Below, piece by piece: positions 13,026 to 22,429 of a stretch of 64,000 nucleotides of DNA. Positions within the stretch are counted from its first letter, which is position 1. Each line of letters opens with the position of its first letter. This DNA comes from Blastomyces gilchristii SLH14081. Lineage: Eukaryota; Ascomycota; Eurotiomycetes; Onygenales; Ajellomycetaceae. A model generated the notes under the pieces. It made no database searches and was not told the DNA's origin. It was given only the letters and a program-made list of their open reading frames with translations. The DNA lies in assembly GCF_000003855.2 (NCBI RefSeq), contig NW_003101648.1, forward strand, positions 101,344 through 165,343. The letters are read 5' to 3'. The translations under genes and the position numbers were made by a program.

Positions 13026-13349
13026 TGTAAGAGACCTACACTGAATAGATTGATATGATATTTATAGATCTTATAATATAAAAGTGGAAAATGTTAGAAA
13101 AGAAAAATAAAAGAGAGAGTATAAGAATTGATAATTAGAGCAGATATTTATACATGTACAAGATAAAGCTTTAAGGTGAAAGAATAAAAATGAGTGAATA
13201 TATATACACATATGAAGTGAAGCTCAGAGTGAAAGAATAGAAACTTTATAAGTTCTGCAGCTGAGAATCAGCAACTAAGAATTAAAGCTTTCAGTAGAAA
13301 TCTATAAAGTGTAATGAAATAGTCTATCAATCAGATATAACCCGCTATA
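13026..13349 (-). repeat. 5' LTR of Gypsy-1
   Basis: On the plus strand it starts TGTAAGAGACCTAC and ends CCCGCTATA (CA mutated to TA). It is the same LTR as 38317-38624 and 43751-44058 but much more AT-mutated. It directly abuts hAT-C sequence on the right. Confidence 0.9.
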
Positions 13350-13518
13350 TTTTTAAAGAATAATTATCTTTCACTATTTATTCTGAGAAGTTACTTTTAT
13401 TTCACTATTCTTAAATTAAATCTAAGTATTTTTCACATTATTTCTGACAGACATAATTTATTTTCAGAACTTTTTAATACTCAGTTCTAGTAAAACTTAT
13501 ATTAAGAAATGTATAAAA
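13350..13518 (+). mobile_element. hAT transposon copy C, right arm, first part
   Basis: Matches the right arm of hAT-D (about 38021-38180) but is very AT-mutated. It stops in the middle of the conserved segment AGAAATGTATAAAA where the copia element begins. It resumes after the copia element at 46510. Gypsy-1 is inserted on its left. The rest of the element is off the window. Confidence 0.88.
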
Positions 13519-13643
13519 TGTTGACATGCCTACTGAGCCGCCGGCCTACGGCAGGTCACGTGACTATAGATCCGCTCACTCATCTACTAGATAGCTAGCT
13601 AGCATGCTCTACATCTTAATGTAAGTAGGTTCTACACTCAACA
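13519..13643 (+). repeat. 5' LTR of the copia element
   Basis: 125 bp, TGTTGACATG to CACTCAACA, very short for an LTR. It keeps a GC-rich pocket (GCCGCCGGCC and TCACGTGAC) while the flanks have lost nearly all CG. It differs from the 3' LTR mainly by transitions. Confidence 0.92.
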
Positions 13644-13836
13644 GATTATATTACTCTTAGTCAAATAACTTTCATGTTTTACAAGCAAGTTGTCTATTAA
13701 TTAGGTGTATAGCTCTTAATATATTATTCTCACTTTCAGCTCAATTGCAGAGATGAAAAGTATTACAATTCTTTTGTTATATTTCAAAACAACAAGTCAA
13801 AATCTTCATTAAAAAGCATCTAAAGAAACAGCTTAA

Positions 13837-14304
13837 ATGCCACCAGATAAAGTCACTGAAGAAGAGCCGTATCTCAGAATGAGATCTTATTCTCATTCTC
13901 AATTAAACAACTCAGCTGAAGTATGTGAAGATGACATTAATATTGAGAATGATACACATTACAAATCACCAGAATCAAATCTCAATTCATTTCAATCACC
14001 ACCTCAAACAGCAATTAGAAATATCATATTCAGCTTTGATTCTCATATATGAAAAGCCATCACTACAATGTAAGAAATGGTCAGAAAAGCCTCAGAGTAG
14101 CTTGCATTTAACACAGATGTATACAGCTCTAGAGACTCAACTTCTGCTTATTAATTAACATCTACTTCTAATCTCAGCATTCTAATTAATACATTGCACG
14201 AACTCAAAGCTGCAGGCTTAGGTCATGATAAGGCATTGAAAATTGTAAAGAAGCAATGATGTGTCTCATTGAGAATTCAAACCTCAGCAGCAAGCATCTC
14301 AATC
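13837..14304 (+). pseudogene. copia gag, N-terminal part
   Basis: ATG at 13837 opens a 71-codon frame (MPPDKVTEEE...) that continues beyond its TGA (14050) as the same frame with TGA as former Trp. It runs to the LINE-a insertion at 14304 and resumes at 30081 without a frame break. Gag forms the virus-like particle of the retrotransposon. The N-terminal segment is acidic and low in complexity, as is usual in copia gags. The 193 bases between the LTR and this ATG are leader. Confidence 0.75.
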
Positions 14305-14485
14305 GGTGGGATTATCCCCTATTCTCCCCTACCACACCACAACCCCGGGCCAAATTGCCATACAAATTGTAAGGTGAAGAGACCTAGCCATATGCGCCAA
14401 TCTTCTCAATTTTGGAAGATCCCCGATCTGTAGTTGTGGAGATATCTGAGGAGCGACCTCCGCGAAAATCCTGTCCATCTTTGAT

Positions 14486-14800
14486 GTTCCAAAACACCAA
14501 CGCCAAGTCCCACCCTCGTACCGCCCTTCTCAATCTGGCCCATCCCCGGCAGAAAAATACAAAAAAATACCTCAGTGATAATATCAAGCACATAATCAAC
14601 AGACACTTCTGAAGTGCAATCTCCGCGGTCTGTCTTCAGTGTATCTAGACATCAACACCAAGTCTCACCCTCGTACTACCCCTCTCAATCTGGCCCATCC
14701 CCGGCAGAACAATAGAAAAAGATACCTTGGCAACAGTATTCAATACATAATCAGCAGACAACAAGTCAACAGAACAAGTCAACAGCATATCAACAACTAT
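14486..14800 (+). repeat. Two 155-bp tandem units in the LINE-a leader
   Basis: The block containing AAGTC(C/T)CACCCTCGTA ends at 14520 and again at 14675, a period of 155. Both units continue through CTCAATCTGGCCCATCCCCGG. LINE-b has the same two units (matching points 56624 and 56779, also 155 apart). The first unit keeps normal GC; parts of the second are mutated. Tandem units in a LINE 5' UTR often carry the internal promoter; that role is inferred. Confidence 0.85.
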
Positions 14801-15188
14801 AAATTCAGTATATCTCAAGGTCTGACTGAGCCTTTGATTCCTGCACAGTGAGATATATTAAATCTAGTTTTAATACCTCAATATTCAATAGATTCTGCAA
14901 GAGATTGAGAACAGCAACACTAGATTTCTATTGAATTTGAGAATTAACTCTATATTGATATAATCATTGACAAAGTCTTCTATTTTGAGATATAAATAAT
15001 CAGTTCCTCTACATCCCACTGATAATATTTATATTATTATATAGAAACAGACTTATATTCTCTATAATATCAAGACTCTGAAGAGGGAAAGTCTTGATAG
15101 AGAGTATACAGTAGTACATATCTTAGCAGTTTCTATCTTATTCTTCTGCAGCAGTTAATGCAAAAAAAAAGATCTTAGAAATAGTTTT

Positions 15189-15640
15189 TTACTTCTCTTG
15201 AAAAAGTAAGATGTTTTTCTCTGAGTTTTATACAATATTCTTACAAAGAATTAAAAACAGAGCTGTTTTCTATCATAATTTTATATTCTTTTTTAAGTAA
15301 GAATTACTTTTTCAGTGACTGAAGAGCTTTCATTAATACTTAATTCTTTTTTACACTCTTTATTAACTGATTTGACTTGCACACTTGTTGTGTGAGAAGA
15401 ATTGAATGATTTAGAATAAAATTGAATAGTTTTAATCAATTTCTCTTCAAAAAATTGACTTATTTATTATCAGTTTTTCTCTTAAAAACTGTTATATTAT
15501 TTGATTTATTATCAATTGATATCATACTTTTTCTCACTGTATCTCAAGAAAGAGATTGTAAAGATTTTATTGATTTATCTTAAAAATCAATTTTAGTTTA
15601 TTAGATTCTCTTCAAAAATCTAACCTAGTTACTGAACTAG
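15189..15640 (+). other. Hairpin array in the LINE-a 5' leader
   Basis: Nine perfect short stem-loops lie in about 450 bases: 15189-15209, 15254-15269, 15311-15323, 15380-15394, 15436-15458, 15471-15491, 15569-15591, 15602-15622 and 15625-15640. Stems are 5-8 bp. The loops at 15436 and 15602 are both CTCTTCAAA, at 15189 CTCTTGAAA, and at 15471 CTCTT. At least six have clear counterparts in LINE-b between about 55725 and 56120 with stems intact. The function is unknown; an RNA role in translation or particle assembly is possible. Confidence 0.7.
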
Positions 15641-15688
15641 TGTGAAAAAAATCAGGTGTTTTATACATAAAAGTCTTTTATTCTTCTT

Positions 15689-15814
15689 TTGAAACAGTCT
15701 AACCAACTTTTCAATTGAAAACAGACTTAGAAATCTCTTAATTGAAACAGTCTGATCAACTTTTCAAAAGAGTTTAATACATATCTCAATTGAAACAGTC
15801 TGATCAACTTTTCA
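15689..15814 (+). repeat. Three copies of a 26-nt hairpin motif just before LINE ORF1
   Basis: Copies at 15689-15714, 15742-15767 and 15790-15814. Each is TTGAAA, the 13-nt centre CAGTCTGATCAAC (AACC instead of GATC in copy 1), then TTTTCA. The arms TTGAAA and TTTCAA can pair, presenting the same loop three times. The last copy ends 13 bases before the ORF1 ATG at 15828. LINE-b carries the same motifs between about 55540 and 55680. Confidence 0.8.
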
Positions 15815-15827
15815 TTGAGTGAGAATA

Positions 15828-17462
15828 ATGAGTTTGAAAATACACTCAGTTGATGTGAAAAAAGATGCTTTCTCAAATGCTATTCCTGAGATTGAAATTC
15901 TGAAGAGAAGACAGAAAGAAGAAATAGAGAAATAACAAGTTCTTGAAATACAGACACTTGAGAAAGTAAGTAAGATTCTTGAAAAGCAGTATCTGAGTAA
16001 GATGAATGAAGAAGTTCTGTTAATTCTTCATACTCAGGCTAGACAACTACAGAAGATGATCAAGTTCAAACTTAGAATTTCAAACACAGTTTAAAAAACA
16101 TTGAAAATTCCTAGTATAATTACTGACTTCTTATTTTACTCTTCTTTCTCTTTTTCTACTTCTTCTTCTTCTTTGAACCAGAAGAAAACATATACTCAAG
16201 CAGCTGAATCTGCTGTCTCTAAATCTGCTATCTCAAAACATGCTCAAAATTCTGAGAAAACTGAGAAGAATAATGCTCATACTTCTATTCATAGAAAAGT
16301 GAAGAAAAAAATGGAAAAAAAGAAAAATTTTCAAATCTTCAGAAATAGAAGACTTATTCTCAAAGTCTCAAATCAGAACATCTTACAAAGAAACAAGTGA
16401 AACTTAAATCTCATTTTCAGAATCAGAAATGAAATTAATCAGTAGTTCTTTTCTCAGTTAATGACTGATATTGAAGTTCAAAAATCAGTTATAGCTTCAA
16501 TTGAGTTATTCTTCTTTGAAAACTCTATCATTCTGACTACAATGTCTGAATTCAGTGCAGAATTTCTTATTCAGAATAAGAATCTCTGAAAATAAGCAGT
16601 AGAATCTTTATTAAACACAATAATTCTATCTAAGAGAGATAAAAAGTGAGATAAATTTATTCTTTATAATATTTCAGTTGAAATTTTTGACTGTGAAGAA
16701 GAAATACTACTTCTTAAAAATGAATTAAAAGAATACAACTCTATTCAACTGAGAAAAGAGTCTGTATAACTAAATTTAATTAAGTTGAGATAAAGAAGAA
16801 GAAATGTCTCTGTTCTAGTATATATAAAGACATCTGAACAGTTAAAGATCTCTGAAGTAAGAGTAGCAGATTTGAAAATGAGAGTTCATGAATACAAAGA
16901 CTCAAGAATGAATCTCAAAGCTCAAACATAGTATTCAAACTGTCAGAGATATGAATACTTTGCAATCTCCTGTTTCAGAGACTCAAAATATGCATTCTAT
17001 ATCAGAGATTATAAAACTAGTGAGCATAAATATGAAACATGCTCAAAAAGAGATGAAATATGTCAATATACTCTGCTTAAATGCTCTAATTGTAAAGAAA
17101 AACATGCATCTAGCTCAAAACAATGTATATTTACTTCAAGAACTCAAAAGAACTGAAGAAAAGATGAAGCTCAAAGCAAATCTAGAACTGAAGAGAATAG
17201 TCAAGTCAGTAAACTCACAACTGTAAGCTTAAAAAGAAGAAACTCTTAACTATCTAAATCTTTAAACTTCAATTCTTCAGCTAAATGTAAATAGAATTTG
17301 AATTCTTAAACTTCTGTTAAGATTAGAGAATTGAGAAATGACTCTGATAATAAACTAGATATAATGTAAGTAGTTGAGATTTCTACTTTTCAGAATAGTT
17401 ATAATTTACTATCTGATAATAGTGATTAGATTCTACTCTACTCTCTTTTAGTATGAATATAG
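15828..17462 (+). pseudogene. LINE-a ORF1 (gag-like, CCHC knuckles), degenerate
   Basis: ATG at 15828 starts a frame that stays in register to a TAG at 17460 if TGA is read as former Trp. It contains several TAA stops of the CAA-to-TAA type. Residues about 1-80 are charged and coiled-coil-like, the middle has a Ser-rich and a Lys-rich stretch (16101-16400 is open), and the C-terminal third (about 16937-17140) is a run of Cys/His knuckles, partly with Cys changed to Tyr. The first reads CQRYEYFAISC; the last, CSNCKEKHASSSKQC, is intact. ORF1 proteins of Tad-like LINEs bind the element RNA. The end is uncertain, because the TAG at 17460 is TAC in LINE-b. The ORF2 ATG (17453) overlaps this end. 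Confidence 0.8.
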
Positions 17463-19682
17463 AATAAAAACAATAAAAAAAGTTTAAAAACTCTTTAAAA
17501 ATTACATTTATTCAAAATAATGTGAATAGAAACTCAAATTGCATTTATTCTTATCTTCAAATTACATTTGAATAAAAAGTTGATTTTATACTGCTTTAGA
17601 AGCTGAATTTTGATGCTGAGTAAAAATATATCATTTCTCATTCAAGCTACTACTACTTTATATTTCAAAAGTCTGAGATAAAGTCAAGAGTAGTGATCTA
17701 TGAAAGAAAGAGATCAAGATATTAATTTAATCTAAGATTTAATATCATGTCTGACTCTGATATTCCGATGAATGATATTATAGATAAAGAGAATGAGTTT
17801 GATACTATACAGCTTATAAATATCTATAATGAAAAGTCATTGAAGAAAAATAATAACATCTGAATAATTAATAGAGAGTTTCTGAACATAACTTTATCAA
17901 GAAACTCTATAATTGCAGGAGATTTCAATGCATATCATCACTGATGAAATTCAGAATGTAAAAGAGCAGTAAGAGCTGATAATCTAATTGAATGAATCTT
18001 TGAGCATTTAATAGATTTAGGTAACAAGTCTGATCAACAAACATTCTTTAGAAAAGATATGAAATAGAAACCTATTATAGATCTAATCTTTATATCATAA
18101 AATCTAATGAAAAAAAGACTTATAAACTGATTTATTAATTCAAATGAGACATCAGAATCAGATCATGAGATTATTCAATTTAATATTAAACTGAGTGAGA
18201 AATAAATGAGTGAAAATCCTCTTCTCTCTAATCAGTTTAACTTTGAAAAAGCTGACTAAAAGGCAGTTGAAGAAAGCATAAAACTGTTAAAATCTGAAAG
18301 ATAGAGTGAGTTATATTGAAATCCTGATCATGATATCTCAAATAAAATACTTGAGAATGAAGTGAAGCTCATTATATCTATTATTCTAGCAAGTATTAAA
18401 GATAATATTTTAAAGAGAAAGTCTTCTGAGTATTCAAAATCTTGATAAAATAAGAATATTATATCTAAAAGAAAACAATTGACTACTGCTATAAGAGATT
18501 GAAAGAATGATATAATTTCTAATAAAGAGTTCAAAGCTGTTAGAAATGAATATTTTTCAGATATTAAAAGAGCTAAAATAGACTGCTGAAATAAATTTCT
18601 TAAAGAAGTATAAGAAAAGAAAGTTTTTAAAGCTTTTAACTATACTAAAACAAGAAGTGTAGCAAAACTTTCAACCTTAGAATATGAGTTTCAGAATGAA
18701 TTATATACAGCAAACTCTTTTGAGAAAAAATATCAAGCTTTTATAAGAACTCTCTTTCAAAACTCATCAGATTCAGATTCAGAGGAAGAGAATATATCAC
18801 TTCTCAACTATATTAATGAAAATGACTGAAAATGACCTGATCTTACTCAAGATGAATTAGAGTCAGCTATCTTCTCAAGTTCAGTTAAAACTGCTGTAGA
18901 GCCTGATTCAATTAATCACTTGATTATTCAAAATACATACTTCTACTTAAAGAATGAATATTTTGAGCTCTTTTTCAATCTCTTGAAAAATGAATATCAT
19001 TCTGAATGCTGAAGAGAAGTCACTGAAGTAATTCTTATAAAACCTAATAGAAAAACTTCAATTCTTAAGTTATATAGAGTAATATCTCTATTGAACTGTC
19101 TAGAAAAGGTTTTAGAAAAGATAATAGCTACTCAACTATCTTTTATAAGCTCTATCAGTAATTCTCTTTTATTCAGTGAATAAATAAGAGATAGAAAACA
19201 GTGTTCTGCAATTGATACTGTTCTCTCAGTTATTCATAATATTTCAATAGCAAAGCATGAAGATCTGGTTCAACTGCAGTTTTTATTAATATAAAAGAAG
19301 CATTTAATCATGTTTCAAAGTCAAAGTTAATTCAGACATTGAAGATGTTAAAACTGTCACTTTCTCTAATAAAATAAGTTAACTGTTTTATATCTAAAAG
19401 AATTATACAACTTTTCTTTGATGAAATGAAATAAGATAAGACTGAGATAAAAATAGAAGTACTGTAAGAATCTTCAATCTCACTCATTTTATTTGCAATA
19501 TACACTGTATATCTATTTAAAAATAGAAATATGAGAATAGTGTGATCTCTGAGTTATATAAATGATATTGATCTAGTCTACAGCTTAAAAACAATTAAAG
19601 AGAATTTGAAAGTGATTGAAGAAGCTGCAAAGAAAATCTTTGTTAGAGTAGATATTAATCAAATTCAATTTAATATGAATAA
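17453..19682 (+). pseudogene. LINE-a ORF2, endonuclease and reverse transcriptase part
   Basis: From the ATG at 17453, with TGA as former Trp, the frame shows an APE-type endonuclease (IIAGDFNAYHHWWNS at about 17915-17955, and SDHE near 18165) and the RT block YRVISLLNCLEKVLEKIIA near 19072-19130. Then comes F.N.KEAFNHVSK, SSISLILFAIYT near 19470, and the palm motif YINDIDLV at about 19556. A 1-base deletion at about 19266-19272 (GATCTGGTTCAAC against GATCTGATCTCAAC in LINE-b) shifts the frame before the palm. The enzyme would nick target DNA and copy the element RNA. The frame is cut by Gypsy-2 and resumes at 27978. Confidence 0.88.
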
Positions 19683-19849
19683 TGTGATTCAAAGGTTGCT
19701 TCAGCCAGTGTACGATTACAGGCGTACGCCGGCTTCTTATATATCATACACTAAATTAATTAGTGGCCGCTATGGTCTCTTTACATTCATAAGCAAGTTC
19801 AGAAGCAGCCGTGTTATTATTCAACAGTTGTACATTCTTTCAAATCACA
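19683..19849 (-). repeat. 3' LTR of Gypsy-2
   Basis: 167 bp, TGTGATTCAAAG to CAAATCACA on the plus strand. It is more mutated than the partner LTR at 27807-27973 but still keeps GCGTACGCCGG and GTGGCCGC. Confidence 0.92.
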
Positions 19850-20377
19850 TCCTCTCTCACCAGATTCAGTCACACTCACATGATCATGATATCTGTTCTA
19901 GCTTCATGCAGATTAGCACATCACTAGTGTTCACAATCTTGTAATCTATCTCTGATTTGACTAGTGTTCTGTGTACATTCTCACAAAGAAACTTTCACTA
20001 TATTACACTACTCATTCACTAACTTTTCTCATTCTTCAATCATCTTCTTCATCATCATCATCATTGAATACTACTATCTTATTCAAGATTTCTACTTCTT
20101 CTTCTATTCAACTCTTTTCATCTGTTCATCTATCACATTGTATGTATTTCTAGCAATAGCCTCTCATTTCTATAACAAGCATTCTCATAGTGCTCATACT
20201 TAGCAGTTTGTTAGCAGTAAGTGTGATACATTGTGAAATATGATCAGAACTTGTTTATCTTCTAACAATTGTCAGAATATACTATTATGAATGACACATC
20301 TTCTTCATCTTCTTATACATTCTTGACTATTTTTCTTCATATCAGGTTTCTGATCATGTTTTCTGACATGATTTTAT

Positions 20378-21905
20378 ATGAACACAGATGCTGATATGTT
20401 TGTTTTTATTCATATAGAATCTTTATATATTGACAGATCTGCATTCACTGATGATAGTGAACTCAATATTGAATCATTAATTAAGAACTTGAAGAACATA
20501 ATAATGAAGAAATTGTCTGTGTCATGTGTAACTGAGTCTTCTGTATTTCTTCCTGTCTTCTCTGTTTCTTTCTCTGCTGCTCTCTCTCTCTAATCTTCTA
20601 CATCTGTCTCTGTGTCTGATTCTCCTGCTCTCACTACTCCTGCCTCTGTGTCTGATTCTTCTGCTCTCACTATCTCTGCTTTCTCTGATTCTGTTGTCTC
20701 TGCTTTTGTTATCAGCTCTCCCTGTTTCAAGAAGATATTATATAGACTTAATAAATCATGTTTCTCAGTATATACACTCTCACTGTTCTTACTGATCTCT
20801 AGAACAATTTATTATATGAAGACTGTATATAATATAACTATTTAAAGCTCAGCTGCAGACACTGATTATTATATTTATTTTAAATATTTGTAATAAGACA
20901 ATTGTTCATTTATATCAGAGAATCATCTCTTCTCTTAACAGTGTCAAGATTGTAAGTCTTTTTCTTTTTCATCTTTTCTTTCTGATGCTGATTTTTCTGT
21001 TCTTAGAAGAAATTATTATAAGTTTTATTATATATAAAGTTATGATATTCACAGATATCAAGAAACTTTTTACAACTGTAAAGTTCAATATTATAGAGAT
21101 ATTCACTCTGATGAATTTCTTCAGAATGATAGATCTGTATCAGTCTATTCTCTGATATCTGTTATTTAACTTTATAATGCAGATAAAAGATATCTGTGTT
21201 TTCAGAAATGAGAATGCAGATGTTATACTCTTTTATACTTACAGATGTGAGACTTATATATCTTGTCTGAGATGTCATCATGAAAATAAGCTGTTCACAT
21301 ACTGTGTTCTGCTTTCTGCATTCTCTCATGTCTCTCTCTCTCTTTCTAAGAAGTCTTATGTGTGTTGTAATTACATGTATAATTCTAAGATCAGTGAGTG
21401 TTTATTCAGTAATTATTATTCCTGCTTTTACAGTTTTATATACTAACAATAGTTCTTAGTTACTCTGGTGTCAGAGATCATTTTAATTAAAGATGATAAT
21501 ACTGCTAAGACTACTTTCTTTCACTCTTAAGCTTCTTCTATTACTTTCTCTCTCTCTTTCATGAGAAAGATTGTACACACACTGAGTTATAAGTGTTCAG
21601 TCTCAGATGACTTCTGCTGTCATTCATTCAGTTCTGTATCTTCTTCTTTTTCTGTTTCTTCTGTCTCTACTTCTTCTATTCTGGCTTCTGATTCTGCAGG
21701 TCCTGCACTCTTCTTCAATTTTTCTATGTATACATATACACATTTCTATATTGATATTCCAGTCAATCTTGCAATAAATGACATTAATGTCATATACAGA
21801 GCAGTAGAGAAATCAAAGATGTATATGATATTATTATAAGAGCAGCTTGCAGTTCTCAAATTCCTTATAGATCTTGAGTTTTAAGATTTCTTTTATTTTT
21901 GATGT
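20378..21905 (+). pseudogene. Antisense cysteine-rich (DUF3716-like) coding region in Gypsy-2
   Basis: A run of plus-strand open pieces, antisense to the retrotransposon, separated by TGA, TAA or TAG. An acidic N-terminus (20378, MNTDADMFVF..) is followed by a Ser-rich stretch with a repeated SVSDS.AL.T motif (20590-20700). Next is a Cys-rich block at about 21230-21440, with a C-L-R-C-HHENKLFTYCV group and then VCCNYMYNSKISECLFS. A second Ser-rich stretch and a helical C-terminus (about 21770-21890) complete it. The Cys pattern (C..C, G/N..F..CV, then C.NC......C.F) resembles the fungal DUF3716 domain; this is pattern recognition, not a search. The region is degenerate like the rest of the element. 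It could be a captured host gene or the element's own antisense gene. Confidence 0.5.
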
Positions 21906-22429
21906 TTTCTGAGTGATGTGGTGTTGGAAATAGATTAAATATGTAATATATAAAAATGAATGAGATGTATGATAACATTTGTCTTTTATAACTGACTCTT
22001 ATAGTTGATAATTAATTCATTATCTCTTTTCTTTTCTTACACTTTTTCTTTGTCTGCTAGTCACTACTCTTATATAATCTCTATATAATACAGTATTCAG
22101 TGACTAGGTTCAGCGGCTTTCATCTTTTATAATTCTATCTCATACATTATACTATCTCTCTTCACCTACTCAGATCACTACAGTAAACAGCTTATTAAAA
22201 CTAATCTTATCTGATCTCTGAGTGTTCTCAGAGATTAAGATAACTTGATCTTATATGTTTATAAATGTTTCAGATACTTCATTCTCTGTTGTCTCTGTAA
22301 TTGAACTGATATAAATAGTCAAATTCAACTCTGAATTTCTTTTTCTTCTGTGATCTGACTCATATATAAGTCTGTTACTTTGAGACTGCTCTTTGCTGTG
22401 TTATATTCACTGTCTGCAGCATATTATCA

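Larger units (their letters stand above)
2464..13349 (-). mobile_element. Ty3/gypsy retrotransposon Gypsy-1, 3' LTR outside the window
   Basis: Same family as the complete Gypsy-3 (38317-44058), on the minus strand. The 5' LTR is at 13026-13349. The body runs leftwards through 10882-13025 and 2464-3416 and is interrupted by hAT-B and, at its left limit, by hAT-A. The part beyond hAT-A (rest of pol and the 3' LTR) is off the left edge. It is inserted in hAT-C: the sequence right of 13349 is the typical hAT 3' arm, matching about 38020 onward of hAT-D. Confidence 0.88.

Noticed and set aside
14384..14612. Overlapping open frames in the LINE leader (14384-14599, 14406-14606, 14412-14612, 14639-14851)
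   Set aside because: They occur in three frames on both strands because this leader escaped mutation; they lack known motifs, and the tandem units break them.
15689..15814. CRISPR-like regularly spaced repeats
   Set aside because: Only three units with unequal spacing, in a eukaryotic LINE leader, with no associated genes.
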